NCBI GenBank assembly: GCA_038030265.1
Contig: CM075943.1
Span: 28,892,001 to 28,956,000, forward strand
Reading direction: 5' to 3'
Length of the DNA: 64,000 nt
Source of the DNA: Corythucha ciliata
Lineage: Eukaryota; Arthropoda; Insecta; Hemiptera; Tingidae
In this document: positions 11,341 to 23,562 of the stretch, one piece after another
How positions within the stretch are numbered: the first letter of the stretch is position 1
How the letters are laid out: each line of letters opens with the position of its first letter
The notes under the pieces: generated by a model
Database searches by the model: none
The model's input: the letters and a program-made list of their open reading frames with translations, nothing else
What the model was told of the DNA's origin: nothing
Translations under genes and position numbers: made by a program

Positions 11341-14300
11341 ACAGTCGTGGGATTTCCAGGGTAATACGGAACACACTAGGCTGTTTCCTTTTGAGTGGGC
11401 GCCAGAAAATCGGTCAACTAAGTCAACGACGATCGGGACAGATGAGTTTACCAGTGTTGCAGCCAGGAGCAAGAATTTGCTATAAAAAAAATGTTCGATC
11501 GTGGTGGGTATAGTCACTCACAGGAAATGTTTTGGTAGCCGAAAAATGAGTTTCGGGGATGAAATGGACGTTTCCAGGGCGAGAGCTGGAGCAAAAATGA
11601 CTGCTATATATAACTCTTAGGATGCCCTGGTTTGCAATGGGCCTTGGGCTTTCGAAGTCAGCACGGTTTTTGGGCTTCATGGAGGACCTCAACCCACGGT
11701 TTCTTTCACGGAACATCTGACCGGTTTAAGAAATGTCGAGTGTTTTGGACAGGTGGGGGTGTGCGAGGGAGAGCTACATTTTTCTCTACTGGGCCCCTTT
11801 CATACTCATGTTTAAAAATAAATAAATAAAAACCTCAGTAAAGTGATGCTCCATTTGAAGTGATGCTGGAGCCTCACCGCTTCCCTTTACGTTACACCAC
11901 TGTGAATATTCAGGTTAAAAATCAAGTGCTGATTTGTGAGTTTCTCGACCCCCGGATGCGACAAACATAAAAAGTAGCAATCCTTCTACGCGTTGTAGAC
12001 ACTTTCACTGTGTCGTGGGATTTCAGCTCGTAGCAGGGTGTCCATAAACGGGTGAAACGTGCGGGAAAAAAATAGTAGAATCCCCCATTGCAAGTAGAGA
12101 GAAGCAAACAAATTGAAAGAGAGAGTATGTACACTCGTGAAGGATGAATATATAAAAAATTTCCGGAACCAAAACACTTTTTACATGAAAAGTAGTTCAA
12201 CTAGTCGTTTGTTTCCTTCGTCGTCTTATTATACTTTTCCCTTCTTCAGACGAAAAAAAAAACCGTTGGGCGGTGATTCGGGCCGTGATTCTTATGCTCT
12301 TTCGCGGTTTTTTAAGGTGCTCTTCAAACTTGGCTTGCCTCCAAGTTTCAATTAAAATTAATTGAATACATTTTTTTTGTGATTTGGGGTCGAAGAGCTC
12401 CCAAATTATGAATGCCCTGTTCACTCGAAGTTTTCTTCTTCTATACTGTTTTTTTCCCTACAGTCAGTCTCTCGACTTGAGTCAGTCTTCTTAAAGGGGA
12501 AGCCCTCGACCCATTTTCAAATCAATTGGTCTCAAATTATGCTCGCCAAGTCGCCAGTCCCCCTCTCCCAGAAGTTTTCCAGATATAGCTTTTACGAGTC
12601 AGTTGTAAATCTATGATACTGTTAAGGGGGGGCAGATTGAGATACACAATCCGGGGGAAAATGTGACCTACTGATTGAAATGTGGTCTCTATTAACAAAT
12701 AAAAATGAAACGGTCGTTTTTATGTAACCGACCACACCGCTGCGTTCCCTACATGTTTGGGTGAACCGCGATGAAATCGATGAAAATTATGTTCCGACGT
12801 CCAACCGCTAATTATAATTCCATTGTTTCGCTGTATGCCAAGGTTCTCCACAGAGACTCAATTCTATGTGAAAGAGTGATGAAAGGGGAGGGAGGGGAAT
12901 TATTATTATTATCGTTCTAGCAAACCAGTGAGATGACCATCGCAGGGGCAGAACGACCGGGTTCACTGATTCCCCCCGCGCGAATTATTTTTCGGTGGAT
13001 TTTCGTCAACCAATGACTCCGACTCAATCGGCGCAACAAAGCTGGGAGTGGTTGAGGGGGTGGGGGACTGGGGGTAAAACTCTGGAAAGTGCAACAAGCC
13101 AGAAAGATTGTTGATTGTCTTTGATTGGATGGTCGGCACTCGGTACTAAAGTGGTAGAAACTTTTTTTGTTCTTTCTATATCTCTTCCTTATTTTTTCGA
13201 ACTGTTTCTCGGTTTTTCATCTTCTTTTTTAACCGCGCTCGAGCCCAAGTTTGTAAATTTTAGGATATGGGAGGAAAAGGAATCTGAGTCTTTGGAGGAT
13301 TACGCAACGGCTCCCCCATCGGAATCAAGTGTCATTTATTCTCCCCCGAAATCGTTTTTTCGATGCAGAAAAAAAAAGACAAATTAAAATTTCAAGCGCG
13401 TATTTTGCATTCGACAATCTAGAGAGAGAAAGAAAACAGTTCATGACACGTTTTCCCAAGAAAACTCTTCTCTATTCCAAAAGGCATTGACACACTTCGT
13501 TTTCAAAGTCAGGAGGGACAAGCTGAGCTCTGCATCGTTGTAAAAACGTAAAGCTCTCCCAGTTTTCTTTACAGTACGACAAAGAGCTTTCACAGCGTTT
13601 TTCAACGCGGAGATTTCTTAGTTGAAAACTCAGCATTTTCCTCGGTTTTTTTTTTTTTTTTTTTTAACTCATTTTGAGCAAACTCATTAACATGACTAGC
13701 CACGCCATAAATGAAAATGACCGCGGCGCGTTAAAAGTAAAATCGTGAGAATTACGAAAAGTAAGTGCGTCTCCAAAAGTCGTCGAGCTACGTCGTCGTG
13801 TCGCTGTCCTTTCGTGAAATTACGGGGCTCAGTTCCTATTTCGCCTCCACGAAAAGCGTCCTTTGGTGGAAACATAAAATAAAGTGTTTACAAGAATATA
13901 ACTCTGTTTTGGACCGTCCTGACCATGTCCTGACTTATATAAAACATTATTAACGAATAAGCGAGATGACAGGCTCAGGCGACGTGCAATTATTTCATAA
14001 ATTAAAGCGCGCAAAGATTTTTAGGATCAATTAGCGTAACTTCCTGGATTTCCCCAAGGAAAACTGTACACTCACCGACTTATATTACGAGTTTAAATTA
14101 CCCCCTATTTTTAACGTCACCAGTCAAGGGTAATTAACGAAGTCGCACTAATGTGTCAAGATTTGTAGATTTGAAAAATCGTGAGAAGAAAGTCAGAAAT
14201 AGGAAATTTCTAGAAACTAATTATCGTCCGCCAAATTGGATCCCCTCCACCACGGAAATGGCGGATTGTGGACCGTCAAAAAATTAATTTTTCTGGCCAC

Positions 14301-14500
14301 GAAATACGTGGCGCGGCTGGGCTTTCTGGCCGGTACCGCCTGAATTGGCCTGTTGATCATGGTATGGAGAACCATGGAAGCGAATTATAAAAATGTTTGA
14401 AGTTTTAAAAATTTAAAAAACCATTCGGCTCAGATCGGAGCACATTGAGAAAATTGACCCAAAAATAAGCCGTGGCCGACTGAAATAGCCTACGGAAGCT
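11341..14500. other. Unassigned AT-rich stretch
   Basis: No gene, splice-flanked frame or repeat family recognised. Poly-T near 13645-13665 and scattered G/C runs. Confidence 0.3.
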
Positions 14501-15615
14501 TTTGAAAGCCTTTAAGAGCCTAAGAGAACCTGTGAAAGTATTCAAACCAATTTTGCAGGTCTGGCTCACTAAAAAACAAAGTTGCCGTGTTTCGCTCCCT
14601 AAAACACCAAATTCACGAATTTTTCTCTCGAAATCCCAATTTTCACGATTCTGGCTCAGTAAAATCCCAAATTCGCGGGGTTTCCAATGTTTCGGAGTTG
14701 CATAATTCAAACCCCAATTTTTCTGGATTTCGTGTACTGAAAAACTAGTAATTCCGTGGGGAGGCCTAATTCAAAGATCAATTTCTTGGATTTCGCTCCC
14801 TAAAAAAAAATTGTTGCGTGTCTGGCTCACTTAAAAACCCAATTTCACGGGGTTTTCTCGGTGAAAATACATTTCTGCGAGTCCGGCTCACTATAAAAAC
14901 CTTTTTCGCAGATTTTTAACTCTGAAAACCCCCGTTTTCGCTAGCCTGACTCGCTAAAAAATAGTTTTTTCAGTTTTTTTTTTTTTTTTTTGCTGATTAA
15001 CCCAAACAAACAAAAATGTCGTTGGTTGCCTGATTCAAAAGCCAATATCGCTTATTTTCTTGCCATTTCCAAGCCGTGTCCGGTGACACCATGGCCATCA
15101 ATTGGGCCTCAAATCATTTTTGCGGGTCTGAATCACTAAACATCTATTCTTAAATTTGGACGAACCAATTTAGCGGGGTTCCCACTTAATTTAAATAAAA
15201 ATTCTGCGGATTTTGCAAGAAAAAAAAAAACGCGTGTCCGGCTCACTAAAAAAAACAAAAAAAAAACATTTTTGCGAGTATGGCAGTCTGGCTCAGTGGA
15301 AAATCGATTTTGCAGATTTTTGTCCCTGATAACCAATTTTTGCCTAATTTCAAAACTACATTTACGCGGATTTTGGACACTAATAAACCATTTTTACGAT
15401 TCTAGCTCACTAAAACGTTGATTTCGCGGGTTTTGCTCACTAAAAAACCATTTTCGCGGCGGTTTTGGCTTGCTGATGGAAATCCAATTTCTCATAGTTG
15501 CCCTGGGTTTGGGGTTATTTGGCTCACTAAAAAAGCTAATTGTTGTGTTTTTGCTCCGTCAAATTCTTAATTTCGCTAGTTAGGCTTTTTCAAAAACGTA
15601 ATTTCAAGATTTTAG
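14501..15615. repeat. Long degenerate 30-40-nt repeat array
   Basis: The longest block of this family in the window. Units read roughly '..ggctcactaaaaaaccaatttcgcgg..' and recur every 30-45 nt for about 1.1 kb, always in the same orientation. Units vary strongly, so this is an old array. No coding frame survives across it. Confidence 0.55.
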
Positions 15616-15950
15616 TTTGCTAGAAACTCATATTTTCTGTTCGTGGGAGGGACGGGTGAATTTTAAACTTGTCCGTCAGCTGCGCAAGGAAGGCTTTAGG
15701 CATGCCCTGAAACTGTATAGTCTTGCTGCGGGGGTTGGCGAGAGGGGAAAACCACTCCCTGCCAATTCTGTCCCTGATATCTTCGATCTTCTCAGAGAAG
15801 CTGCCCTTTTCCAATATCAAGAGCTGCTATGGCCACCAAGAGTTGAGAACTATTATCTTGGCAGTTTACATTTACAGGCTTGTGAGTTCCTGACTCATCA
15901 CCCGCGGTCTCTGGGGAGGAATCATCATTTTACTTCTTTTGTTTGAAAAT
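15616..15950 (+). other. GC-richer unique block with an open frame, function unknown
   Basis: A plus-strand frame (15617-15946, 109 codons) stands out from the AT-rich repeats around it. It contains KLVRQLRKEGFRHALKLYS and VPDIFDLLREAALFQYQ, with alternating charged and hydrophobic residues. It starts inside the end of the repeat array. It could be a transposon-derived or host exon fragment. I see no known domain and no clear splice sites. Confidence 0.2.
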
Positions 15951-16861
15951 CGTTCTTAAATCTCGGCATGACAGATGGCGTAGCAAAGTCTGTAACCCCT
16001 ACCCCCCTCATCAACTTTTCCTGATCAAAACCGGGCAAGGCGCAGCAAGGCGTTTCATTTTTTTGTACGGAGAAATAGACGAGAAAGTTTTCATTAGAAA
16101 ATTTCCAGTGGTAGGTACATAGAATAGGAACGCGAGGAACGAGTAATTACGTTATAATTTATGTTTTAATATTTATTAAGAAAAATAACCGACGGGACAG
16201 AAATTATCCAGGTCAGTGTTCTCCGTAATTGTGTAAGGAAGCCATACACTTTTTTCTTGTCTTTTTTTTATAGCGGGAAAATAACTGGAAGCTTCTTACA
16301 TCTCATTACGCAGACCCCCCCCCCGCCCTCTCCTGTCCACACTCAAATTATTTTTTTTTGTGCTTTCAACCATGTAAGGAAGCCGTATAAATCCTTCGTC
16401 CGACACCCTCGTCCGGATAAGAGACGGAAGTCGTCAAATAAAGTCACAGCAAAATAAAAAAAATTCGTCATGTAGGGTGTGTTGTTCATTCCTCCCCCAT
16501 CATCACATACACTCATGAGAGATGGCCCTCAACCACTTTGGGCAATCCGACGTTTGGGTGGTGGTGTACACGGAATAGAAGGACTTTTTAAAACGACCTC
16601 TTCGACCCCCCCCCCCTTTCATCTCACGACCGAGGTTTCATCCTGTCAAACGTGTTCGGAATGTAGTAGGCGTGTTCCCCTAGAGGCGATGATTGCTACG
16701 TGTTGCGACGCGTAGCTCTGGAACGCGGTGTTTTTTTGTTTTTTTTTTAATTGGTTCACTGCACCAACCCGGACCGCGGAACTGTTTTACAGACAACTAT
16801 TCCTTTTCCAATCGCTCTCCCTTTAAATTGCGTATGATTTTTTTCAAATACTGACCTCCTC
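15951..16861. other. Unassigned stretch
   Basis: C-runs at about 16314 and 16610. No gene or repeat family recognised. Confidence 0.3.
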
Positions 16862-17062
16862 TTAGCGTCTTTCTTTCTTCTTTTCTAACAAATTCGTTAG
16901 TTTGTCGCCATTATAGGTTTGCAAAAGGTTCACGGTCCTGGAAAAGAAGAAACAAGAAAAGTTGTTAAATAGAAGCAGAAAAACATGACCCCATAATCGC
17001 GGAATGCCTTTCATTTCTTTTTCCATCATTCCCGCTAAGAAGGCGTAGTGATTCATAGCTTC
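16862..17062 (-). CDS. Candidate terminal exon, unidentified minus-strand gene
   Basis: After an acceptor-like ttccgttcag, a minus-strand frame runs 66 codons to a TAA. It starts EAMNHYAFLAGMMEKEMK and ends TVNLLQTYNGDKLTNLLEKK plus a basic tail. The middle third is a pyrimidine-rich stretch ending tttccag that could be an intron, splitting this into two short exons. As one exon it would encode a hydrophobic FLLLF..FSCFFF segment. Both halves look protein-like, but I recognise neither. Confidence 0.3.
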   Translation of the reverse strand, partial: EAMNHYAFLAGMMEKEMKGIPRLWGHVFLLLFNNFSCFFFSRTVNLLQTYNGDKLTNLLEKKKERR

Positions 17063-17786
17063 CTGAACGGAAATTTGTGTTTCAAATCCCTATTCATTTA
17101 TAGAACTTATTATGTCTTGGCATTATGAAGAAATTATGACCCCGCCGGGGATTGCAAGGCGTTTCGTAGTCCATTGGTTCGAGCGGTGGTGTGGGGGGGG
17201 GGGGATCATGAGAAAACGCCGTTTTGTGACTACATAACGTTTGAGATGTTGATATTTTCAAGGTCCGTTGAACTTTTCTTCAATGGTTCAACGTTTTACT
17301 TTCCGAAGAAAATAAAAATAAAAATTCGACCCGACTGCGCAATATTGCGAGAAAAATAAAATTGGATTGACTAGCTGCATGAAGCCCCTCTGATGCACTT
17401 CTTTTTTTTCGCTTCATGGACAAGTCTTTCCTTCCGGGAGAGCGAGGAAAAAAAAAACTCGATGACCTCGTATATTTTCAAATAAGGAACTGTTTCAGAG
17501 TGAGTTTTTAATTATTAATCCACGGGATGATGATTCTGTGGAAGCCAGAGAGAGATTTCTCCAAAACAGAAAGAACTCTTTCAATACGCCTCCCCCCTCC
17601 GCGGACAACCACCCAGCCTATTCAAGTCCCACCACACCGCTGCTCAATCAAAACCAGCAGGTTCAATGACTTTTGGCGCGACAAACTAGGAAAGATGAAA
17701 CTTTTTTCTTTAATTTTAACATTTCGAAAAAACTAGAAAACCCTAGTATTTCAGGTAAAAATCCTATACAAGAGGAGAAAGGTACA
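17063..17786. other. Unassigned stretch
   Basis: An 11-G run near 17191. Otherwise nothing recognised. Confidence 0.3.
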
Positions 17787-17894
17787 GAGACCGAAAAGGT
17801 CTCATTTAGAAAGGCGAAGCCTTTTCTAGCAATTCCAAGGTCTAAAAGCCTGTACAAGGCTCCAAGAAACACAAAAGTTTTTTTTTTTTTTTTC
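17787..17894 (+). other. Three consecutive small stem-loops followed by a long T-run
   Basis: GAGACC-gaaaa-GGTCTC (17787-17803), AGAAAGGC-gaa-GCCTTTTCT with one bulge (17808-17827) and AGCCT-gtaca-AGGCT (17847-17861) follow one another. A run of about 17 T starts at 17878. Could be a structured small RNA with a Pol III-type stop, or a decayed SINE. Confidence 0.25.
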
Positions 17895-19910
17895 ACGTTA
17901 TCATAATTTACTGTGCGTATGAAGCAATAATTTCACCGCACTTTAAGAAGTTTTTGTTATTTCTAAATTGGCACACATAAAAAAAAAGTTCTTAAAATAC
18001 ATGAGGAAAAACCGTAACGTTTTTACCTCATGTCGTCCCATTGTTAAAAACGCCAAAAAATCGTCTCCCCCCCCTTAAATCGAAACAATGCCCAAAAATA
18101 TAAATTTTCTGTGCAAAGAATCGCAGTGTCTTATTTTTAAATAAATTTGCCAATTTTTTACGCCGACCAAAAATGAAGATATTGCGTTTTTCCTGTAATC
18201 CACTTTTCATGACAAAGGAAATGCTTTAGATCGGGAGACGCAGAGTTTACAATAAACACCCAATGTTGTGTGCCTAATCTGAATATAAAAGAAAGTGGGC
18301 AATTGAACATAAGAGGCATCCATGGGGGCTAAGGGAGAAAAAAAAAGAGGTCACATTTATTCGTTACGTGAAACGTAGATTCTTATTCTTTTATGAGAAG
18401 AAGAATAAAGAATTGAGCCTCCCCCCCCCCCAATACCACTATATAAATCCACGAAGGACAATTTTTGGTTGATGATGAAAAGAGGGAGACCGACCTTCGC
18501 TTTTGAAAAAAAAAAAAAAAAATAGTGTGCGTGTATTGTGAGGAAGATTTGGACGGAGAATGGTGAGGGGGTTATGCTCAGTCTTTTAAAAATACGATTT
18601 TTGTGTTCTTGCGACAGAACTTATTTTTCGTTGCATGAAAAGTGGGGTGGATGGGGGGCGAGGGAGGCTTTAACAAAATTGACCGTAGAAGAAGACAAAA
18701 AAATCTGGAGTTTTCCTTTCACTAAAGCGCAACCTGAACGAAACACTTTCCTATGGACGCGAAAGAGGTTTTCAAATGAATTAAAGACAAAAATGTTTTT
18801 TTTAAACCAACTGTATAGTGGCAGAAACTCAAAAAACAGGGTGATTGGAGGGAGGGGGCAAGATAAACACAGCGATCTTAAAAAGGCATAAATATTTATT
18901 CATTATTTTGATTTGTTTCCTTTTCGCCCAGAAGTGCATCGACCTATTTCAGTTGTTCCGCTGAAGCATTTAATACGAGAGTCAGTAAATAGGCGAAAAG
19001 AATATTATCGTTAGAAAAATAAAACGGAAGATAACACGGAAAGTGCGCTCTATTTACAAAAAAAAAAATTTACAATTAGTTTTATGAGGAAATCTCAGAG
19101 TGGCTTCCAAAAACGTTTGAACTTTGGTCGGTGCAAGGGTTGAAGGGGCACGGTTATGGGTGGGATGGCGTCTATAGGGCGAATTTGGGGTATTTTCGGT
19201 ATTTTAGGGGGTTAAAAGCGAAATTGTAAAGCAATAACTTTTGCTTTTGAACAAAATTATAAGTGTCTTCGAATGACTAAGCAGATTAGTCAGCCAATAA
19301 TCAAATTGCTTGGCCAAAAAGTCGCTGAATTGCAACATTTGAGCGATTTTCTACAACATAGCTACATCTTGCTATATTTATTAATTTGAAGTAGTAAATC
19401 TGCAAAATTGCGACTTTTGGTCTTTGCTTTCGCGTTATGGCAAGTTCCTGGGATCTTGTGTGTTAGGCGTGGGTCTTAGTCTAGCCGGCCCCGAGAGCGC
19501 CCATTGAATAGCCGCGAAATTGAGTTATTAGGAGGTAAAAAAAATTGTAAATTTCTGGTTCAAATGTCCTAAGAATAGCAATTTTATGGTATTGATTTCC
19601 ACAAAATTGCACAATGTGGAACCCGGGCTAGCCGGCCCCGACAGCACTCAAAGCCTGGCAAACATAACCACGAAATTACAGCAGTCTTACGATTAGCTAA
19701 AAATCTGTTAATCTTCAAGTTTCGTGTCTTTACTTTGGCGCAATGGCAAGGTCCATGGGTTCTTTTTCTTTCTTTTTTAAGGGGCGTGGGCATAGATAAA
19801 GGATATATGTTATTTCGTTGAGAAAAATATTTCGTGAAGAATTTTTGTCATTTTATTTTCTTCACGACGGATCCAGTGGCGTCTATGAATATTCTGGCGT
19901 AGTTCGTCCT
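17895..19910. other. Unassigned AT-rich stretch
   Basis: A 117-codon plus-strand frame at 18538-18891 was judged chance. A near-repeated phrase (ctagccggccccgagagcgc at 19481, ctagccggccccgacagcac at 19629) suggests a short local duplication about 150 bp apart. No gene recognised. Confidence 0.3.
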
Positions 19911-20170
19911 TTACAACTTATTGAAAGCGTGAATTTGAACACTACTCCAGTAATGGACAAAAAATGGGTTGCACTCAATGTGCCGAATAATATTATTGAA
20001 TTCCTGCGTGAATTTAGCCCTATTTAGGGCGAGAATTGGGCTAGAATGGAGATGATCCTTTAGTCTCTTCTCGTGTATTGCCTTCTGTAGAACTGCCAAG
20101 GAGGGTAGGTCGGCTGGCTCCGGCTCTCCATACATCAAAGTTTCTTCAGCCCTTCTGGTTCGGAAAAGGG
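19911..20170 (-). pseudogene. Fragment of a transposon-encoded protein (MULE/NOF-like?)
   Basis: The minus-strand frame contains ETLMYGEPEPADLPSLAVLQ and, near its end, NPFFVHYWSSVQIHAFNKL. A DPF/NPFF.VHYWS..Q...YN motif is familiar to me from uncharacterised transposase-like proteins of MULE/NOF type in arthropods. No terminal repeats or remaining domains were found around it. The assignment is a weak recognition call. The open frame of about 85 codons is the direct evidence. Confidence 0.3.
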
Positions 20171-20544
20171 ATGAGGGGGTTTGTCGTTAAGTAACCCAGA
20201 AATTTCGGCTCGCCAATAGCCAGAAAGTGGTCTTTTCTTAATTTGTGTTCAGTTGAGAAATTTCCGTGTAGTGAGCCACAACAATAATTTCACTTTCCTC
20301 CTCCGATGGTTCGGATAAAATTTTGCCAATAAAGTCCGATTGTCAAACCGAGCATGTTGCAGTAATTCTTGCAAATAATGAGCCATGAGGAGACACCTTT
20401 GCTCGTTTAAACATAAAGGACCACCTCAATGATGTTTTTTCTATTATCTTTCGATGCAAAGTAACCCAGTTGCCCGGTGTAAAAATATTGTACGCTCCTT
20501 AATTTCTTGTACAAAGTTCGAGAGATGTGCAATTAGTGCATTTC

Positions 20545-21695
20545 ATTCTGAAAAATGCACTATTGGTCTCGTCGTGATGGTGGCAAACATGGGTCATGTC
20601 ATGTTTTATTCACGTTTCAGAACCTCTAGAACACGAATTCAGTGGTCTCCAGGATATATATATTTATATATTTCTTTATATATTTATTTATTGATTGATT
20701 TATTTATATAAATATTATGGCCGTTTTCTTGTTAGCACGATAACTCTCGAAGAAATCAATTTAGCGGAACGCGCTTTGGCACAAAAATCAGTCCTCATAA
20801 GACCCCCGTCGGTGTTGCATTTGGGCCAAATCGGTCGAGGTGGAGGGGGGAAATTAGGGGTTGAAATGGTCAAAAAATCACTATAAATCACCAGTTGATT
20901 TTAGAAGCATCATATTCAGTACGTATACTCCAAGTTAGAGTAGCCTTTGATTCCCATTTTAATTTTTTGAAAAAGTCGAAGGGGAGGGGGTGTTGCCCCC
21001 GGAGTGGAAGTAAGCGTGTGGTCTTGTTAGCACGATAACTTTCGTACAAATTAATTTAGCGGAAGGCGCTTTGGCAAAAAAATCAATAGTCATAAGACCC
21101 CGGTCGGTATTGCATTTGGGCCAAATCGGTCAAGGTGGAGGGGGGGGATAGGGGTTAAATGGTCGAAAAATCACTATAAATCACCAGTTGATTCTAGAAG
21201 CATTATATTCGGTACGTATACTCCATGTTATAGTAGCCTTTGATTTCCATTTTAATTTTTCGAAAAAGTCAAGGTGGTGGGGGTGGTCCTTCCGGTGTGG
21301 AAGTGTAAAAATAGCGTTGAACTTCACTAGTTCATCTTAGCGCTCTAAAATTCGACTCAATAATTTAATGTAACGAAAGCCCTGGGTTCCATTGAGATTT
21401 ATCGAAAACTTTGATGGGGGAGGGTGAAATGGGGGATGAAATTTCAAAAAGAAAGCTTAAATTCACACGTTTAGGTACTATAAAATACGGCACAAAAATT
21501 TAATATTACAAAGCCCTTGGAAAACTACAGAAACTTTTCGACATTTTGAAGAGAGGGTGGTGAAAATAGAGGAAGAAGTTCGGCTTAATGAAACAAATAA
21601 TGGTATCAAAATTATTACTTCTGGGACGGCTTAGGGTATCTGTATACATAATGAAATGCACTCTTTCCGAACGCCAGCTGCCGGAGCGAAATTTT
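20545..21695 (+). repeat. Interspersed repeat, long copy, with an internal 300-bp tandem duplication
   Basis: Shares blocks in the same order and orientation with 48615-49134: a 'ctcgtcgtgatggtggcaaa' block, a 'ttgttagcacgataac' block, and a tail with 'ttctgggacggcttagggta'. Inside this copy the 'gttagcacgataac..tcaccagttgatt' segment occurs twice (about 20733-20960 and 21027-21260). An AT microsatellite lies at 20655-20715. No coding capacity seen. Element class unknown. Confidence 0.6.
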
Positions 21696-23035
21696 TTTCA
21701 CATCGTTCAGTGTTATTTGCTTGAATTTATCCCACTCCTGCTGAGAAAATCAGCGTCAAACTTGAAATTGCTTTTAATGCTACCCATGCTGACTAGGTTT
21801 TGAAGTCTATTTTCTCAGCAACAAGTGGATTCCAAGACGACCTTTTTTCAGAAAAGTTGGCGCATGGTGTCAGCATCGTAATGGTATATTGACATAACCT
21901 TCCATCCAGGATATTTTTTCGATTATTCCAAAATGATTGCTGAAAAATCCGTTTTAGTGCTCATCACTCAAACAGTCTTTCTTTACGAACATCTCGAGAA
22001 AAAACATGAAGAATGTTTCATGATGTTTGAAAGGCCATGTTGTAGTGGAGTACGAAGCCAAAGTATTGCTTTGGAATGAAGAATGTTTGCCATCCATTCT
22101 TGACTAAACAGGGCCTCTGAAAGTGCAGAACATTTTTCAATGATCGCTAATTTCCGGCTAAAATGGGGGAAAATCACTAATTCACCGTTAAAGTTGAGAA
22201 GAAGAGCTGTGGGAAAAACGCAAATTCGCTGTTAAAATGGAGAAAACGCCAATTCTCAGCGTCTGAAGGTAACTTCGTAGCTAAATAATAACAAAACCGC
22301 TAATCCACGGCTAAATGAGGAAAATGCGCTAATTTTCGGGTACAATTCAGAAACAAAACTCTCATTTACGGCTTGCTGTGAGGCTAGAATTAGGTAAAAC
22401 GCTAATTCACGGCTAAAATCATGAAAAGTGCATGTTTAGGGTGTTAAATTGAGAACATCAATTTGTTAATTTAATTTATTCACAGAAACAAATTTGAGCA
22501 AAAATGGTAAGTCACGGTTTCCGGAGGCAACTTGTGGCTGAAATTAGAAAATAGCGCTAATTCACGGGTAAAATTGCGAAAAATCGCTCAATAGCGCCTA
22601 AAATCAGGAAAAACACAAATTCTTGCATCAGCAAGAAAATTGCTGATTCACGACTCAAATGGAGACAAATCGCTAATTCACCGAAGAAAATGAAAAGAAC
22701 TGATGAAGAGTGGAAAATCGCTTATTCGCGGCTCATGAAGGCAGCTTCATGTGTTGATGAAAGATTAACCCGAGGCGCCAAATGTCTTAAGGCCGGCACT
22801 GCAATGAGCTGCCCCAGGGCACATTTTTGGGCAAATGGAAAACGCTAAATTATATACTGGCGTTGACTAAAATGTTGTTGAAGTTATTGAACAGGCGCCC
22901 CAGTGCGTTTTATTCAGAGAGTCTCGGCCTTTTGCTAAGATCAAAGTGTTGTACTCGAAGGGGGGGGGGAGGATGGATGGCCCGCCTGAGTTCTTATAAC
23001 CAGGTGTACGCCCCACGGTCAAAAAAGTTTGACGG
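21696..23035. repeat. Spacer containing degenerate 'CTAATTCACGGCTAAAAT' array
   Basis: From about 22130 to 22760 units such as 'cgctaattcacggctaaaat' recur every 25-40 nt with heavy divergence. It is the largest array of this second degenerate repeat family. No gene recognised. Confidence 0.5.
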
Positions 23036-23043
23036 GCCCTGAC

Positions 23044-23554
23044 CAGTGAAGGGATGTAAGGTACATCGTACCTAGGTACATTTTTATTTTGAGTACCTGT
23101 AACGCTACCTATAGGTACCGAAAAAAAAAAGTGACGGCTAAGTACCTAGGTACTGAAAATTTACCTTTAGCTCAATTTCCACGATTCATTGTAATTGTAA
23201 AAGACAAAAATTTGCTAGACGACAACTATGAAAAGTTGGTTTTGTCAAGTATACCAACCAAGATTTCTAACTTCTATTAACAAAGTTACCTAGTCCAATA
23301 GTACCTGATAATAGGAACCGTTTTTGTTTCGTTTCGTTTTGTTTGTTTTTTCATTGAATGTAACGGAAAGTACTTAGGTACTTTTTGAATTTCTACCTAG
23401 GTAGTACCAAGGTACTTTTCCATTTTCAGTACCTGTAACGGTACCTAGGTACTTGAAAAACTGGAAGTACCTGTAACGGTACCTAGGTACTTGAAAAACT
23501 GAAGTACCTGTAACTTACCTAGGTACAAATTTGAATGTACCTGTCCCATGACTG
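23044..23554. mobile_element. Non-autonomous hAT transposon with perfect 8-bp target duplication
   Basis: Terminal inverted repeats CAGTGAAGGGATG.. and CAGTCATGGGACAGG.. (right end, complement) enclose 511 bp. The flanks are identical 8-mers, gccctgac at 23036-23043 and at 23555-23562, the hAT hallmark. The interior is made of repeated palindromes of the type GTACCTAGGTAC within GTACCTGTAACGGTACC. No protein frame is present, so mobility would depend on a transposase encoded elsewhere. Confidence 0.85.
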
Positions 23555-23562
23555 GCCCTGAC

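Noticed and set aside
14501..15615. CRISPR-like array
   Set aside because: The repeats are degenerate, vary in spacing and are spread on both strands of a eukaryotic genome.
18538..18891. 117-codon plus-strand frame
   Set aside because: No domain, unbalanced composition and no splice or promoter context; length is within chance for AT/G-rich sequence.
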